From Streptomyces phaeoluteigriseus (GTDB lineage Bacteria; Actinomycetota; Actinomycetes; Streptomycetales; Streptomycetaceae), in NCBI RefSeq assembly GCF_001896135.2, contig NZ_MPOH02000020.1, positions 263,783-306,528 on the forward strand: a stretch of 42,746 nucleotides of DNA. The letters run 5' to 3'. The translations under genes and the position numbers were made by a program. Under the pieces are notes generated by a model. That model saw only the letters and a list, made by a program, of their open reading frames with translations. It was not told the DNA's origin and made no database searches. Position 1 is the first letter of the stretch. The number at the start of each line of letters is the position of its first letter. Below, in pieces: positions 31,395 to 40,419 of this stretch.

Positions 31395-33481
31395 TGCTGG
31401 GAAACCTTCTGGTCGAGGGTCTGGGCCTGGATCGCCGTGATGGCGACGGTGGTGACGATGTCCTGGACGAGGGCGCCGCGGGACAGGTCGTTGACCGGCT
31501 TGCGCAGCCCCTGGAGCACCGGGCCGACCGCGATCGCGCCGGCCGAACGCTGCACGGCCTTGTACGTGTTGTTGCCGGTGTTGAGGTCGGGGAAGATCAG
31601 CACGCTGGCCTGACCGGCGACTTCGGAGCCCGGCAGTTTCGTCGCCGCGACCGTCGGCTCCACGGCCGCGTCGTACTGGATCGGTCCCTCGATCCGCAGG
31701 TCGGGGCGCCGCTGTCGGACCAGCCCGGTCGCCTCGCGCACCTTGTCGACGTCGGCGCCGGAACCGGACGTACCGGTCGAGTACGACAGCATCGCGATCC
31801 GCGGCTCCACGCCGAACTGGGCGGCGGTCGCGGCCGACTGGATGGCGATGTCGGCGAGCTGCTCGGCGTTCGGGTCGGGGTTGACCGCGCAGTCGCCGTA
31901 GACGAGGACCTGGTCGGCGAGGCACATGAAGAACACCGACGAGACGATGTCGGCGTCCGGCTTCGTCTTGATGATCTCGAAGGCGGGCCGGATGGTCGCG
32001 GCCGTGGAGTGCACCGAGCCCGACACCATGCCGTCGGCGAGCCCCTCCTGGACCATCAGCGTGCCGAAGTAGTTCACGTCGGAGACGACGTCGTACGCCA
32101 GCTCCACCGTGACGCCCTTGTGGGCGCGCAGCCGTGCGTACTTCTCGGCGAAGGAGTCGCGCAGCTCGCTGGTGGCCGGGTCGATCAACTGGCAGTCGCC
32201 CAGGTCGATGCCGAGGTCCGCGGCCTTCTTGCGGATCTGGTCGACCGGGCCGAGGAGGGTCAGGTCGCAGACCCCGCGGCGCAGCAGGACCTCGGCCGCG
32301 TGCAGCACCCGCTCCTCGGTGCCCTCGGGGAGGACGACCCGGCGCAGGTCGGAACGGGCCTGTTCCAGCAGTTTGTGCTCGAACATCATCGGCGTGACGC
32401 GGTCGCTGCTCGGCGCGGAGACCCGCTTCAGCAGGTCGGCGGTGTCGACGTGCCGCTCGAAGAGGCCGAGCGCGGTCTCCGCCTTGCGCGGGGTGGCCGC
32501 GTTGAGCTTGCCCTCCAGGGAGAACAACTGCTCGGCGGTGGGAAAGCTGTTGCCGGCCACCGACAGCACGGGTGTGCCGGGCGCGAGGCGGGCGGCGAGC
32601 GTGAGGACTTCCTGGCTCGGCACCTCGCCCAGGGTCAGCAGCACGCCGGCTATCGGCGGGGTGCCGGCGCTGTGCGCGGCCAGCGAGCCGACGACCAGGT
32701 CGGCCCGGTCGCCGGGGGTGACGACCAGGGCGCCGGGCGTCAGGGCGTGCAGGAAGTTCGGCAGCATCGCGCCGCCGAAGACGAAGCCGAGGGCGTCGCG
32801 GGCCAGGCCCGAGTCGTCGCCGAGCAGCACCTTCGCCCCCAGGGCGGTGCTGACCTGCGCGACCGTCGGCGCCGACAGGGCGGGCTCGTCGGGCAGGACG
32901 TAGCAGGGCACCGGCAGCCGGGAGACGAGCCGTCCGGCGATCTCCTCGCGGTCCTCGCGGGCGACCCGGTTGGCGACCATGGCGATGACGTCGCAGCCCA
33001 GGCCGTCGTAGGCGCGGTAGGCGTTGCGGGTCTCGGCGAGCACCGACTCCGTGGTCTGCCCGCGTGCGCCGACGACGGGGATCACGGAGGCGCCGAACTC
33101 GTTCGCCAGGCGCGCGTTCAGGGACAGTTCGTCCGGGAACTGGGTGTCGGCGTAGTCGGTGCCGAGGACCAGGACGACGTCGTAGTCGCGGGCGACGCGG
33201 TGGAAACGGTCGACGAGCGTGGAGACCAGTTCGTCGGCGCCCCGCTCGGCCTGGAGGGCGGACGCCTCGTGGTAGTCCATGCCGTAGACGGTCGCGGGGT
33301 CCTGGGACAGCCGGTACCGGGCACGCAGCAGGTCGAAGAGGCGGTCGGGTCCGTCGTGGACGAGGGGGCGGAAGACCCCCACCCGGTCGACCTGCCGGGT
33401 CAGGAGTTCCATGACCCCCAGCTCGACGACCTGGCGGCCGTCGCCGCGGTCGATCCCGGTCACGTACACGCTGCGCGTCAC
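31391..33481 (-). CDS. pta: Phosphate acetyltransferase, long form
   Basis: This is a 696-residue enzyme converting acetyl-CoA and phosphate to acetyl phosphate. It is the long type: an N-terminal P-loop-like/BioD-related domain (about 1-200; SVYVTGIDRGDGRQVVELGV in part), a DRTGG-type regulatory domain (about 210-330; DALGFVFGGAMLPNFL, GDRADLVVGSLA) and the C-terminal catalytic domain (about 370-690; VVLPEGTEERVLHAAEVL, ADGMVSGSVHSTAATIRP, MLSYSTGTSGSGADVDKV, DLNTGNNTYKAVQRSA). The start is GTG 33481 with GGAGAG seven bases before; an ATG six codons earlier overlaps that signal. It is divergent from pfkA. Confidence 0.95.
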   Translation of the reverse strand: MTRSVYVTGIDRGDGRQVVELGVMELLTRQVDRVGVFRPLVHDGPDRLFDLLRARYRLSQDPATVYGMDYHEASALQAERGADELVSTLVDRFHRVARDYDVVLVLGTDYADTQFPDELSLNARLANEFGASVIPVVGARGQTTESVLAETRNAYRAYDGLGCDVIAMVANRVAREDREEIAGRLVSRLPVPCYVLPDEPALSAPTVAQVSTALGAKVLLGDDSGLARDALGFVFGGAMLPNFLHALTPGALVVTPGDRADLVVGSLAAHSAGTPPIAGVLLTLGEVPSQEVLTLAARLAPGTPVLSVAGNSFPTAEQLFSLEGKLNAATPRKAETALGLFERHVDTADLLKRVSAPSSDRVTPMMFEHKLLEQARSDLRRVVLPEGTEERVLHAAEVLLRRGVCDLTLLGPVDQIRKKAADLGIDLGDCQLIDPATSELRDSFAEKYARLRAHKGVTVELAYDVVSDVNYFGTLMVQEGLADGMVSGSVHSTAATIRPAFEIIKTKPDADIVSSVFFMCLADQVLVYGDCAVNPDPNAEQLADIAIQSAATAAQFGVEPRIAMLSYSTGTSGSGADVDKVREATGLVRQRRPDLRIEGPIQYDAAVEPTVAATKLPGSEVAGQASVLIFPDLNTGNNTYKAVQRSAGAIAVGPVLQGLRKPVNDLSRGALVQDIVTTVAITAIQAQTLDQKVSQQ

Positions 33482-33556
33482 GCGTGCTCTCCGTTCCATC
33501 GGTGGGGCCGTTCGGGCGGCTCATAAAAATCGCCCACCGAGGTGAGCAGAACCCTC

Positions 33557-33585
33557 TTGACAATACCCCTGTCCGCGGATAAGGC
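33557..33585 (+). promoter_or_regulatory. Probable pfkA promoter
   Basis: TTGACA (33557-33562) is followed, after 17 bases, by TAAGGC (33580-33585). The -35 box is consensus and the -10 box is weak. Transcription would start near 33592, giving a leader of about 80 bases before the pfkA ATG. Confidence 0.45.
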
Positions 33586-33670
33586 GCCCGTCAAGCGACA
33601 GTCTCCTCGGGGGCATGAAAGAATCGACACTGGCTCACCGGTACCCACAGCGAGCAGGAGACACAGCAGG

Positions 33671-34696
33671 ATGCGCATCGGAGTCCTCACCGCAGGCGGC
33701 GACTGCCCCGGCCTGAACGCAGTGATCCGGTCGGTCGTGCACCGCGCGGTCGACAACTACGGCGACGAGGTGATCGGCTTCGAGGACGGATACGCCGGTC
33801 TCCTCGACGGCCACTACCGCACCCTCGACCTGAACGCCGTCAGCGGCATCCTCGCCCGCGGCGGCACGATCCTCGGCTCCTCACGGCTGGAGCGCGACCG
33901 CCTCCGCGAGGCCTGTGACAACGCCTCGGACATGATCCACGAGTTCGGCATCGACGCGCTGATCCCGATCGGCGGCGAGGGCACGCTGACGGCTGCCCGC
34001 ATGCTGTCCGACGCGGGCCTGCCGGTCGTCGGCGTCCCCAAGACCATCGACAACGACATCTCCTCCACGGACCGCACCTTCGGCTTCGACACGGCCGTCG
34101 GCGTCGCCACGGAGGCCATGGACCGGCTGAAGACGACGGCCGAGTCCCACCAGCGCGTGATGGTCGTCGAGGTCATGGGCCGGCACGCGGGCTGGATCGC
34201 CCTGGAGTCCGGCATGGCGGCCGGCGCCCACGGCATCTGCCTGCCCGAGCGCCCCTTCGACCCGGCCGACCTCGTGAAGCTGGTCGAGGAGCGGTTCGCG
34301 CGCGGCAAGAAGTTCGCGGTCATCTGCGTCGCCGAGGGCGCCCACCCCGCCGACGGCACGATGGACTACAGCAAGGGCGCGATCGACCAGTTCGGCCACG
34401 AGCGCTTCCAGGGCATCGGTACGGCGCTCGCGTTCGAGCTGGAGAAGCGGCTCGGCAAGGAGGCCCGCCCGGTCATCCTCGGCCACGTCCAGCGCGGCGG
34501 CGTGCCGACGGCGTACGACCGTGTCCTCGCGACCCGCTTCGGCTGGCACGCGGTGGAGGCGGCGCACCGGGGCGAGTTCGGCATGATGACCGCGCTGCGC
34601 GGCACCGACGTGAAGATGGTGCCGCTCGCGGAGGCGGTGACCGAGCTGAAGACCGTCCCCAAGGACCGGATCGACGAGGCGGAGTCGGTCTTCTAG
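33671..34696 (+). CDS. pfkA: 6-phosphofructokinase, ATP-type
   Basis: This is a 341-residue glycolytic enzyme phosphorylating fructose 6-phosphate. Family motifs: RIGVLTAGGDCPGLNAVIR at the N-terminus, GGEGTLTAA (Gly104), GVPKTIDNDI (Lys124), EVMGRHAGWIAL and GHVQRGG. Gly104 rather than Asp points to ATP as phosphoryl donor, while Lys124 marks the mixed group III type found in actinobacteria (established residue rule). The start is ATG 33671. It converges with the XRE-type gene, with only 11 bases between stops. S. coelicolor has several paralogues; this one belongs to the copy beside pta-ackA-pyk. Confidence 0.96.
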   Translation: MRIGVLTAGGDCPGLNAVIRSVVHRAVDNYGDEVIGFEDGYAGLLDGHYRTLDLNAVSGILARGGTILGSSRLERDRLREACDNASDMIHEFGIDALIPIGGEGTLTAARMLSDAGLPVVGVPKTIDNDISSTDRTFGFDTAVGVATEAMDRLKTTAESHQRVMVVEVMGRHAGWIALESGMAAGAHGICLPERPFDPADLVKLVEERFARGKKFAVICVAEGAHPADGTMDYSKGAIDQFGHERFQGIGTALAFELEKRLGKEARPVILGHVQRGGVPTAYDRVLATRFGWHAVEAAHRGEFGMMTALRGTDVKMVPLAEAVTELKTVPKDRIDEAESVF

Positions 34697-34707
34697 GGCC
34701 TGTCTCC

Positions 34708-35646
34708 TCAGCCGGAGTTCTTCTCGACGGTCGTCCAGAAGTGGTCGGTGATCCGGTCGAGGAAGTCGCGGCCCGCGTCCCCCGCGTCCCCGGCCGCGCT
34801 GCCGCCGCCCCAGCTCAGGGTGGCGGTCATCTGCCCCTGGTAGCTGTGGTGCAGCTGTTGGAGGACGGCCTCCAGCGGGCGCCGGTCCAGGGGGAGGATC
34901 TTGCCGAGCGGCTTGGTGTACGCCTGCCAGCGGGTGGTGACAGCGCTGCGCAGGAGTTCGGCGAGTTCGGCCTCGCGGCCGGTGACGGCGATCAGGTCGG
35001 GCGGGGCGAGGCCGAGCAGTTCGGTGAGTACGGCGCACTGGCGGTCGGTGCCGCGCCACCGGCCGCTCTCCTCCATGCGCAGGTAGGCCGGGAACTCGTG
35101 ACCGAGGGCGCGGGCCACGTCCTCGGGGGCCAGGCGACGGGCGATCCGGAACTCGCGCAGCGTGCGCGGGCGGCCGGTCAGTTCGGCGGGGGAGCACCAC
35201 AGGACACCGGCGAGGGCGGTCAGCTCGGGGCCGGTGGGGGACATGGTCGCGCGTTCCCAGGAGACGACGAGTTCCGCGGTGGCGTAGGGCAGTCCGAACG
35301 AGGCGCGCAGGCCGTGGGCGACATGGTCCGGGGTCATCCCCAGCGCGGCGCGCAGCCGGCGGGCGGCGAGGGCGTCGAAGGGCGGACCTGGCTGGTGGGT
35401 GTGGGACAGGGGTCGGTGCACGGGCACACCGTAGGCGTCGGAAGCCGCTGTGACTACGGGCCGTTCGGCCACGGTCACCGGTTGTGGAAACGTACGGCGA
35501 GCGCTTTCCGTCGTTTCCTCCCCCGCGTCCGGTGCCGAGTGCGGGGCCGGAGCCGGCGCCGCGTCCGGTGCCGGAGTCGGTCCCGCGGCCAGTCCGGCGG
35601 CCGGACGGCGGGCGTGCCGGCCGCCCCCCGCTCGTGGCTCCCTCAC
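34708..35646 (-). CDS. XRE-type helix-turn-helix protein
   Basis: This is a 312-residue protein. The first 60 residues are Pro/Ala/Gly-rich and disordered. Two consecutive XRE-like helix-turn-helix units follow: one around AARRLRAALGMTPDHVAHGL to LTALAGVLWCSPAELTG (about 90-155), the second around FRIARRLAPEDVARALGHEF to LTELLGLAPPDLIAVTG (about 160-220). The C-terminal part (LPLDRRPLEAVLQQLHHSYQ) is helical. The start is GTG 35646, overlapping the response regulator stop (GTGA). This is the third gene of the kinase-regulator operon and probably takes part in the same response. Target unknown. Confidence 0.85.
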   Translation of the reverse strand: MREPRAGGGRHARRPAAGLAAGPTPAPDAAPAPAPHSAPDAGEETTESARRTFPQPVTVAERPVVTAASDAYGVPVHRPLSHTHQPGPPFDALAARRLRAALGMTPDHVAHGLRASFGLPYATAELVVSWERATMSPTGPELTALAGVLWCSPAELTGRPRTLREFRIARRLAPEDVARALGHEFPAYLRMEESGRWRGTDRQCAVLTELLGLAPPDLIAVTGREAELAELLRSAVTTRWQAYTKPLGKILPLDRRPLEAVLQQLHHSYQGQMTATLSWGGGSAAGDAGDAGRDFLDRITDHFWTTVEKNSG

Positions 35647-36350
35647 CGGGCGGCCGGAACCCACCGGTAGACCAGCTCGGGCCTGCCCACCTGCCCGTAC
35701 AGCGGCTTGCGTGCCGCCCTGCCCGTCTCCACCAGGTGCTCCAGATAGCGGCGGGCGGTGATCCGGGAGATGCCCACCGCCTCGGCCACTCCGGCCGCGG
35801 TCAGTCCCTCCGCCGCCTCCCGCACGGCCCCCGTCACCCGCTCCAGGGTCGGACCGCTCAGCCCCTTGGGCAGCGCGACGGGGCCCGGTGCGCGCAGGGT
35901 GGCCAGGGCGCGGTCGACCTCGTCCTGACCGCTCGCCTCGCCCGCCGCCCCGCGGAACTCCGCGTACCGCACGAGCCGGTCCCGCAGGGTCGCGAAGGTG
36001 AACGGCTTCAGCACGTACTGGACGACGCCCAGCGACACGCCCTCCCGGACCACCGTCAGATCGCGCGCCGAGGTAACCGCTATCACGTCCGCGTGGTACC
36101 CCGCCGCCCGCAGCGAGCGCGCCAGCTGGAGCCCGTGCCCGTCCGGCAGGTGCAGATCGAGCAGCAGCAGATCCACCGGCGTACGGTCCAGCATGCGCCG
36201 CGCCTCCGCGCCGGTGTGCGCCTTGCCCACCGCCACGAACCCCGGCACCCGGCCGACGTACAGGACGTGCGCGTCGGCGGCGACGGGGTCGTCCTCGACC
36301 ACCAGCACCCGGATCGGCTCGTCGCCCGAAGCGCCCGTCACGTCCGTCAT
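35643..36350 (-). CDS. CitB/DcuR-type response regulator
   Basis: This is a 235-residue two-component transcription factor. The receiver domain (12-130) has acidic residues in VVEDDP (Glu19, Asp20, Asp21), phospho-acceptor Asp65 in LLLLDLHLPDGHG, the switch TSARD and Lys in VLKPFTFATLR. The C-terminal helix-turn-helix includes GLTAAGVAEAVGISRITARR and ends GRPELVYRWVP, as in CitB/DcuR/DctR regulators of carboxylate uptake. It overlaps the kinase gene as ATGA at 36347-36350 and the XRE-type gene as GTGA. The expected target is the divergent dicarboxylate symporter. Confidence 0.94.
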   Translation of the reverse strand: MTDVTGASGDEPIRVLVVEDDPVAADAHVLYVGRVPGFVAVGKAHTGAEARRMLDRTPVDLLLLDLHLPDGHGLQLARSLRAAGYHADVIAVTSARDLTVVREGVSLGVVQYVLKPFTFATLRDRLVRYAEFRGAAGEASGQDEVDRALATLRAPGPVALPKGLSGPTLERVTGAVREAAEGLTAAGVAEAVGISRITARRYLEHLVETGRAARKPLYGQVGRPELVYRWVPAAR

Positions 36351-38008
36351 CCCCTGCCTCCCGACACCGGCACCGGCACGGCGGCGGCCGTCGTGCGCAG
36401 CGGCAGCCGCACCACGAACTCGGCTCCGCCGCCCTCCGCCTCCGCCACCGACAGGGTCCCGTCGTGGCGGTGCACGGCCTGCCGGACGAGGGCCAGGCCG
36501 AGGCCGCGGCCCCCGGGTCCGGAGGGCTTGGTGGAGAAACCCCGCTCGAAGACCTGTTCGGCGTGCGCCGGGTCCACCCCGGCGCCGGTGTCCGTCACCC
36601 GCAGCACCAACTCGCCGCCGCCTTCGCCGCCCCGCGCGCCACGCTCGGTGCACGCGGTCACCGTGACCCGTGCGCGCACGCTGCCCTGCGCCGCGTCCAC
36701 CGCGTTGTCGATGAGATTGCCGAGGATGGTGACCAGGTCCCGGGCGGGCAGCGAGTCGGGGAGGAGCCCGTCGTCGAGGCCGCTGCCCTGCGACACCACC
36801 AGCTCCACGCCCCGCTCGTTGGCCTGCGCCGTCTTGCCCAGCAGCAGCGCCGCCAGGACGGGCTCGCTCACCGCGGCCACCACCTGGTCGGTCAGCGCCT
36901 GGGCCAGTTCCAGTTCGGCGGTCGCGAAGTCCACGGCCTCCTCGGCGCGGCCCAGTTCGATCAGCGAGACCACGGTGTGCAACCGGTTGGCCGCCTCGTG
37001 GGCCTGCGAGCGCAGGGCCTGGGTGAACCCGCGCTCCGAGTCCAACTCGCCCATCAGTGACTGGAGTTCGGTGACATCACGGAGGGTGACCACGGTGCCC
37101 CGGCGCTCTCCGCCGGACACCGGCGAGGTGTTCACCGCCACCACCCGGTCCGCCGTCAGATGCACCTCGTCCACGCGCGGTTCGGAGGACAGCAGGGCGC
37201 CCGTCAGCGGGGCGGGCAGACCGAGGTCGGCCACGGACCGGCCCACCACCTCCCCCGAGACGCCGAGCAGTTCACGGCCGCCGTCGTTGATCAGCGCCAC
37301 CCGGTACTGGCCGTCCAGCATCAGCAGGCCCTCGCGCACCGCGTGCAGCGCCGCCTGGTGGTAGTCGTGCATCCGGCTCAGCTCGGACGCGTTCATGCCG
37401 TGCGTGTGGCGGCGCAGCCGGGCGTTGACGACGTACGTGCCGACCGCGCCGAGCGCGAGCGCGCCCGCCGCGACACCGAACAGGGCCGTCACCTGACCCT
37501 GAACCCGTTTGGTGATCGCCTCGACCTTGATGCCCGCGCTGACCAGGCCGATGATCCGGCCGTCGTCGTCCTCGACGGGGGTGACCGCGCGGACGGACGG
37601 GCCGAGGGTGCCGGTGTAGGTCTCGGTGAAGGTCTCGCCCTTCAGGGCGCGGGCGGTGTTGCCGCGGAAGTGCAGGCCGATCTGCTTCTCGTCCGGGTGG
37701 GTCCAGCGGATCCCCGCCGGATTCATGATCGTGACGAAGTCGACCTCGGTGTCGTGCATGATCCGCAGTGCGTACGGCTGGAGTTCGGCCGTGGGGTCCG
37801 GGGTGCCGATCGCCTCCCGCACGGAGGGGGAGTCGGCGACCGAGCGGGCCACCGCGGAGGCCTGCCGGCTCGCGGCCTCCTCGGCCTGGCCGCGGTCGCT
37901 GATGTAGGTGAACAGCGCGTAACCCGCGACGAGCACCGCGATGAGGACCGCCTGCATGGCGAACAGCTGGCCGGCCAGGCTGCGGGGTCTCGGGACGGGG
38001 ATGCGCAT
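36347..38008 (-). CDS. CitA/DcuS-type sensor histidine kinase
   Basis: This is a 553-residue membrane kinase. TM1 (about 14-36) and TM2 (about 172-194) enclose an extracytoplasmic Cache/PAS domain of about 135 residues ending in TPVEDDDGRIIGLVSAGI, typical of carboxylate sensors. A cytoplasmic PAS (about 215-315), His337 in LRSQAHEAANRLH and a C-terminal ATPase domain (NLIDNAVDAA, DTGAGVDP, GGRGLGLALVRQ) follow. I chose ATG 38008 (MRIPVPRPRSLAGQL) as the conserved start; the frame reaches 38188 without a signal. Its operon also encodes the response regulator and XRE-type protein. The likely ligand is a C4-dicarboxylate, inferred from the divergent DctA gene. Confidence 0.93.
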   Translation of the reverse strand: MRIPVPRPRSLAGQLFAMQAVLIAVLVAGYALFTYISDRGQAEEAASRQASAVARSVADSPSVREAIGTPDPTAELQPYALRIMHDTEVDFVTIMNPAGIRWTHPDEKQIGLHFRGNTARALKGETFTETYTGTLGPSVRAVTPVEDDDGRIIGLVSAGIKVEAITKRVQGQVTALFGVAAGALALGAVGTYVVNARLRRHTHGMNASELSRMHDYHQAALHAVREGLLMLDGQYRVALINDGGRELLGVSGEVVGRSVADLGLPAPLTGALLSSEPRVDEVHLTADRVVAVNTSPVSGGERRGTVVTLRDVTELQSLMGELDSERGFTQALRSQAHEAANRLHTVVSLIELGRAEEAVDFATAELELAQALTDQVVAAVSEPVLAALLLGKTAQANERGVELVVSQGSGLDDGLLPDSLPARDLVTILGNLIDNAVDAAQGSVRARVTVTACTERGARGGEGGGELVLRVTDTGAGVDPAHAEQVFERGFSTKPSGPGGRGLGLALVRQAVHRHDGTLSVAEAEGGGAEFVVRLPLRTTAAAVPVPVSGGRG

Positions 38009-38160
38009 GCCGTCAGTGTGCCCCCCGCGTCGAGCGTGAACTAAATGAACGGAAGGGTGACCGCCCTCACAGCCCGGGGGGATAGTCACGGCATCCCCCA
38101 TATCCCCCGGACGTGAGCCGCACGCCGGTGATGCCGACGAAGACGTCAAGGAGGGCAGCC

Positions 38161-39564
38161 GTGGCCGCCAGCACCCCCGATACGGCATCCGCCGTACCCG
38201 CCGCGAAGCGGGACCGCACCCACTATCTGTACATCGCGGTGATCGTCGCGGTCGCCATCGGTATTGCCGTGGGTCTGATCGCCCCCGACTTCGCCGTCGA
38301 GCTGAAGCCCATCGGAACCGGCTTCGTGAACCTGATCAAGATGATGATCTCGCCGATCATCTTCTGCACGATCGTGCTCGGCATCGGATCCGTCCGCAAG
38401 GCCGCCAAGGTCGGCGCCGTCGGCGGTATCGCCCTCGCCTACTTCACCGTCATGTCGCTGGTCGCCCTCGGCATCGGCCTCGTCGTCGGCAACATCCTGG
38501 AGCCGGGCAGCGGCCTCGCGCTCACCGACGCGGTCAAGGAGACCGGTCAGGCGCAGGTGTCGGCGGAGGCCAAGGAAACCACCGAGTTCCTGCTGGGCAT
38601 CATCCCCACCACGATCGTCTCCGCCTTCACCGGCGGCGAGGTCCTCCAGACGCTGCTCGTCGCGCTCCTCGCGGGCTTCGCCCTCCAGGCCATGGGCCCG
38701 GCCGGGCAGCCGGTCCTGCGCGGTGTCGAGCACATCCAGCGGCTCGTCTTCCGCATCCTCGGCATGGTGATGTGGGCCGCCCCGATCGGTGCCTTCGGCG
38801 CCATCGCCGCGGTCACCGGCTCGGCGGGCGTCGACGCGCTCAAGAGCCTCGCCGTCCTGATGCTCGGCTTCTACGCCACCTGTTTCCTGTTCGTCTTCAT
38901 CGTGCTCGGCGCGCTGCTGCGGATCGTCTCGGGGCTGAACATCTTCTCGCTGTTCAGGTACCTGGTCCGCGAGTTTCTGCTGATCCTGTCCACCTCCTCC
39001 TCCGAGTCGGCGCTGCCGCGCCTCATCGCGAAGATGGAGCACCTGGGCGTCAGCAAGCCCGTCGTCGGCATCACCGTGCCGACCGGCTATTCCTTCAACC
39101 TCGACGGCACCATGATCTACATGACCATGGCCTCGCTGTACATCGCCGACGCCATGGGTACGCCGATGTCGGTCGGTGAGCAGATCCCGCTGCTGCTGTT
39201 CCTGCTGGTCGCCTCCAAGGGCGCCGCGGGTGTCACCGGCGCCGGCCTCGCGACCCTGGCCGGCGGCCTCCAGTCGCACAAGCCGGCCCTGGTGGACGGC
39301 ATCGGCCTCATCGTCGGCATCGACCGCTTCATGAGCGAGGCCCGCGCCCTGACGAACTTCGCGGGCAACGCCGTCGCCACGGTCCTGATCGGCACCTGGA
39401 CCAAGGAGATCGACAAGGAGCGTGTGGAGCTGGTGCTCGCCGGTGGGCTGCCCTTCGACGAGAAGACCCTGCTCGACGACGGCCACGGCGACAGCCAGGA
39501 CACCCCGCGGTCGGACCTTCCCGAGCCGCGGGAAGAGGGCGAGAAGGAACTCGCCAGGGCCTGA
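38161..39564 (+). CDS. dctA: DctA-type C4-dicarboxylate:cation symporter
   Basis: This is a 467-residue glutamate/aspartate-type symporter with eight membrane segments and two re-entrant loops. Motifs: LIKMMISPIIFCTIVLGI in TM3, the serine-rich HP1 tip LSTSSSESALPRL (about 270-282), GYSFNLDGTMIYMT in TM7, SKGAAGVTGAGL in HP2 and LTNFAGNAVATVLI in TM8. The spacing matches DctA rather than glutamate transporters, but the substrate is inferred. The start is GTG 38161, six bases after GGAGGG; an upstream frame to 38113 lacks a signal. It is divergent from the sensor kinase, so the two-component system probably induces it. The C-terminus is hydrophilic. Confidence 0.94.
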   Translation: MAASTPDTASAVPAAKRDRTHYLYIAVIVAVAIGIAVGLIAPDFAVELKPIGTGFVNLIKMMISPIIFCTIVLGIGSVRKAAKVGAVGGIALAYFTVMSLVALGIGLVVGNILEPGSGLALTDAVKETGQAQVSAEAKETTEFLLGIIPTTIVSAFTGGEVLQTLLVALLAGFALQAMGPAGQPVLRGVEHIQRLVFRILGMVMWAAPIGAFGAIAAVTGSAGVDALKSLAVLMLGFYATCFLFVFIVLGALLRIVSGLNIFSLFRYLVREFLLILSTSSSESALPRLIAKMEHLGVSKPVVGITVPTGYSFNLDGTMIYMTMASLYIADAMGTPMSVGEQIPLLLFLLVASKGAAGVTGAGLATLAGGLQSHKPALVDGIGLIVGIDRFMSEARALTNFAGNAVATVLIGTWTKEIDKERVELVLAGGLPFDEKTLLDDGHGDSQDTPRSDLPEPREEGEKELARA

Positions 39565-39594
39565 CGCCCTCGGGGCGGCGCCCCTCCTCGCACT

Positions 39595-39635
39595 CCGGGT
39601 GTCCGGCCCGGCCTGAACCCGGGCCGGACACCCGG
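39595..39635. terminator. Very strong terminator after dctA
   Basis: CCGGGTGTCCGGCCCGG (39595-39611) and its exact reverse complement (39619-39635) form a 17-bp stem with the loop CCTGAAC, 30 bases past the stop codon. Confidence 0.85.
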
Positions 39636-39644
39636 TACACGCCG

Positions 39645-39673
39645 CGGCTGAGTACTCCCCCGTAGCTCAGCCG
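39645..39673. terminator. Second hairpin after dctA
   Basis: CGGCTGAG (39645-39652) pairs with CTCAGCCG (39666-39673), with further TAC/GTA pairs inside after one bulged G. A third hairpin (GCCCTCGGTG around a TTCG loop, then CACCCCGAGGGC, with two bulged C) lies near 39701-39728. Together with the preceding one, three hairpins separate dctA from the convergent TetR gene; the rest of 39565-39754 shows nothing else. Confidence 0.6.
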
Positions 39674-39754
39674 CCCGGTTCCGCTTCTCCCGATTCCCGC
39701 AGCCCTCGGTGTTCGCACCCCGAGGGCCTGCGGCGTTCGACGAGCCGGCGCCCC

Positions 39755-40378
39755 TCAGCCGGACTCGCTCACCTTCGTCACCAGCGCGGTGGCCAGGGTG
39801 GCGGGCACGCCCGCGGTGGTGAGCGTCGTGACGGCGGCCGACCGGCCCGCCTCGTGCGTGCTCAGCAGCTCGTCGTTCACGGCCTCCATCAGCGCGAACA
39901 CGATCTGCTCGTGCACGTAGGCCAGGGCCGGCGCCGGCAGCGGTGAGGCGAACGTCCCCTCGTCGAGACCGCGCTGGAGCAGCAGGATCGTGTCCCGGCG
40001 GACCGGGGCGAGGCGCTCCCGGATGCCCTGCATGGTGACCGTGCGCTGGGCCAGCGCGACCAGCAGCCGGTAGCGGTCGGCGATCTCCCAGACGGCCAGC
40101 ACCGACCGGGCCAGCTCCTCCGCCGGGTCCCCGACGGCCTCGCGCTCCGGCTCATGGGCCGCCGCCAGCGCCTCCACCGCCTCGTCGACCAGCGTGCCGA
40201 TCAGCGCCTCACGGCTGGGGAAGTGGCCGTACACCGTGCGCCGTACGACACCGGCGGCGCGGGCGATCTGGTCCATGGACGCGTCGGGGTCGCGCAACAG
40301 CTCGGCGAGGGCCACATCGAGGATGCGACGTCGGTTTGCCTCGGCTCGACTGCTGTTACCCGTGGTCATGGCGGCCAT
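39755..40378 (-). CDS. TetR-family repressor of the divergent exporter
   Basis: This is a 207-residue regulator with the helix-turn-helix ASMDQIARAAGVVRRTVYGH (in part; about residues 32-52) after RRRILDVALAELL, and a ligand domain rich in Ala, Leu and Arg. I chose ATG 40378 (GGAAGG lies upstream); ATG 40369 is an alternative. A longer frame to 40465 would read through its own operators and is unlikely. It is divergent from a drug-exporter-type MFS gene, and two identical palindromes lie between the two starts, so it most probably represses both genes until a ligand binds. Confidence 0.93.
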   Translation of the reverse strand: MAAMTTGNSSRAEANRRRILDVALAELLRDPDASMDQIARAAGVVRRTVYGHFPSREALIGTLVDEAVEALAAAHEPEREAVGDPAEELARSVLAVWEIADRYRLLVALAQRTVTMQGIRERLAPVRRDTILLLQRGLDEGTFASPLPAPALAYVHEQIVFALMEAVNDELLSTHEAGRSAAVTTLTTAGVPATLATALVTKVSESG

Positions 40379-40419
40379 TGTGCCCGCCTTCCGGTGCCGG
40401 CTCATTCCGTGCCCCTGAT

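Noticed and set aside
32009..33526. A rightward open frame of 505 codons opposite pta
   Set aside because: The opposite strand is a clearly conserved phosphotransacetylase. This frame has Gly/Val/Ala/Gln-rich shadow composition.
30162..33563. A leftward open frame of 1,133 codons across ackA and pta
   Set aside because: Only its last 410 codons are ackA. The rest is out of frame with pta and has a Pro/Arg-rich composition typical of a wrong frame in high-GC DNA.
38146..39486. A leftward open frame of 446 codons opposite dctA
   Set aside because: It is a shadow of the transporter gene, rich in Asp, Gly, Glu and Arg, with no domain.
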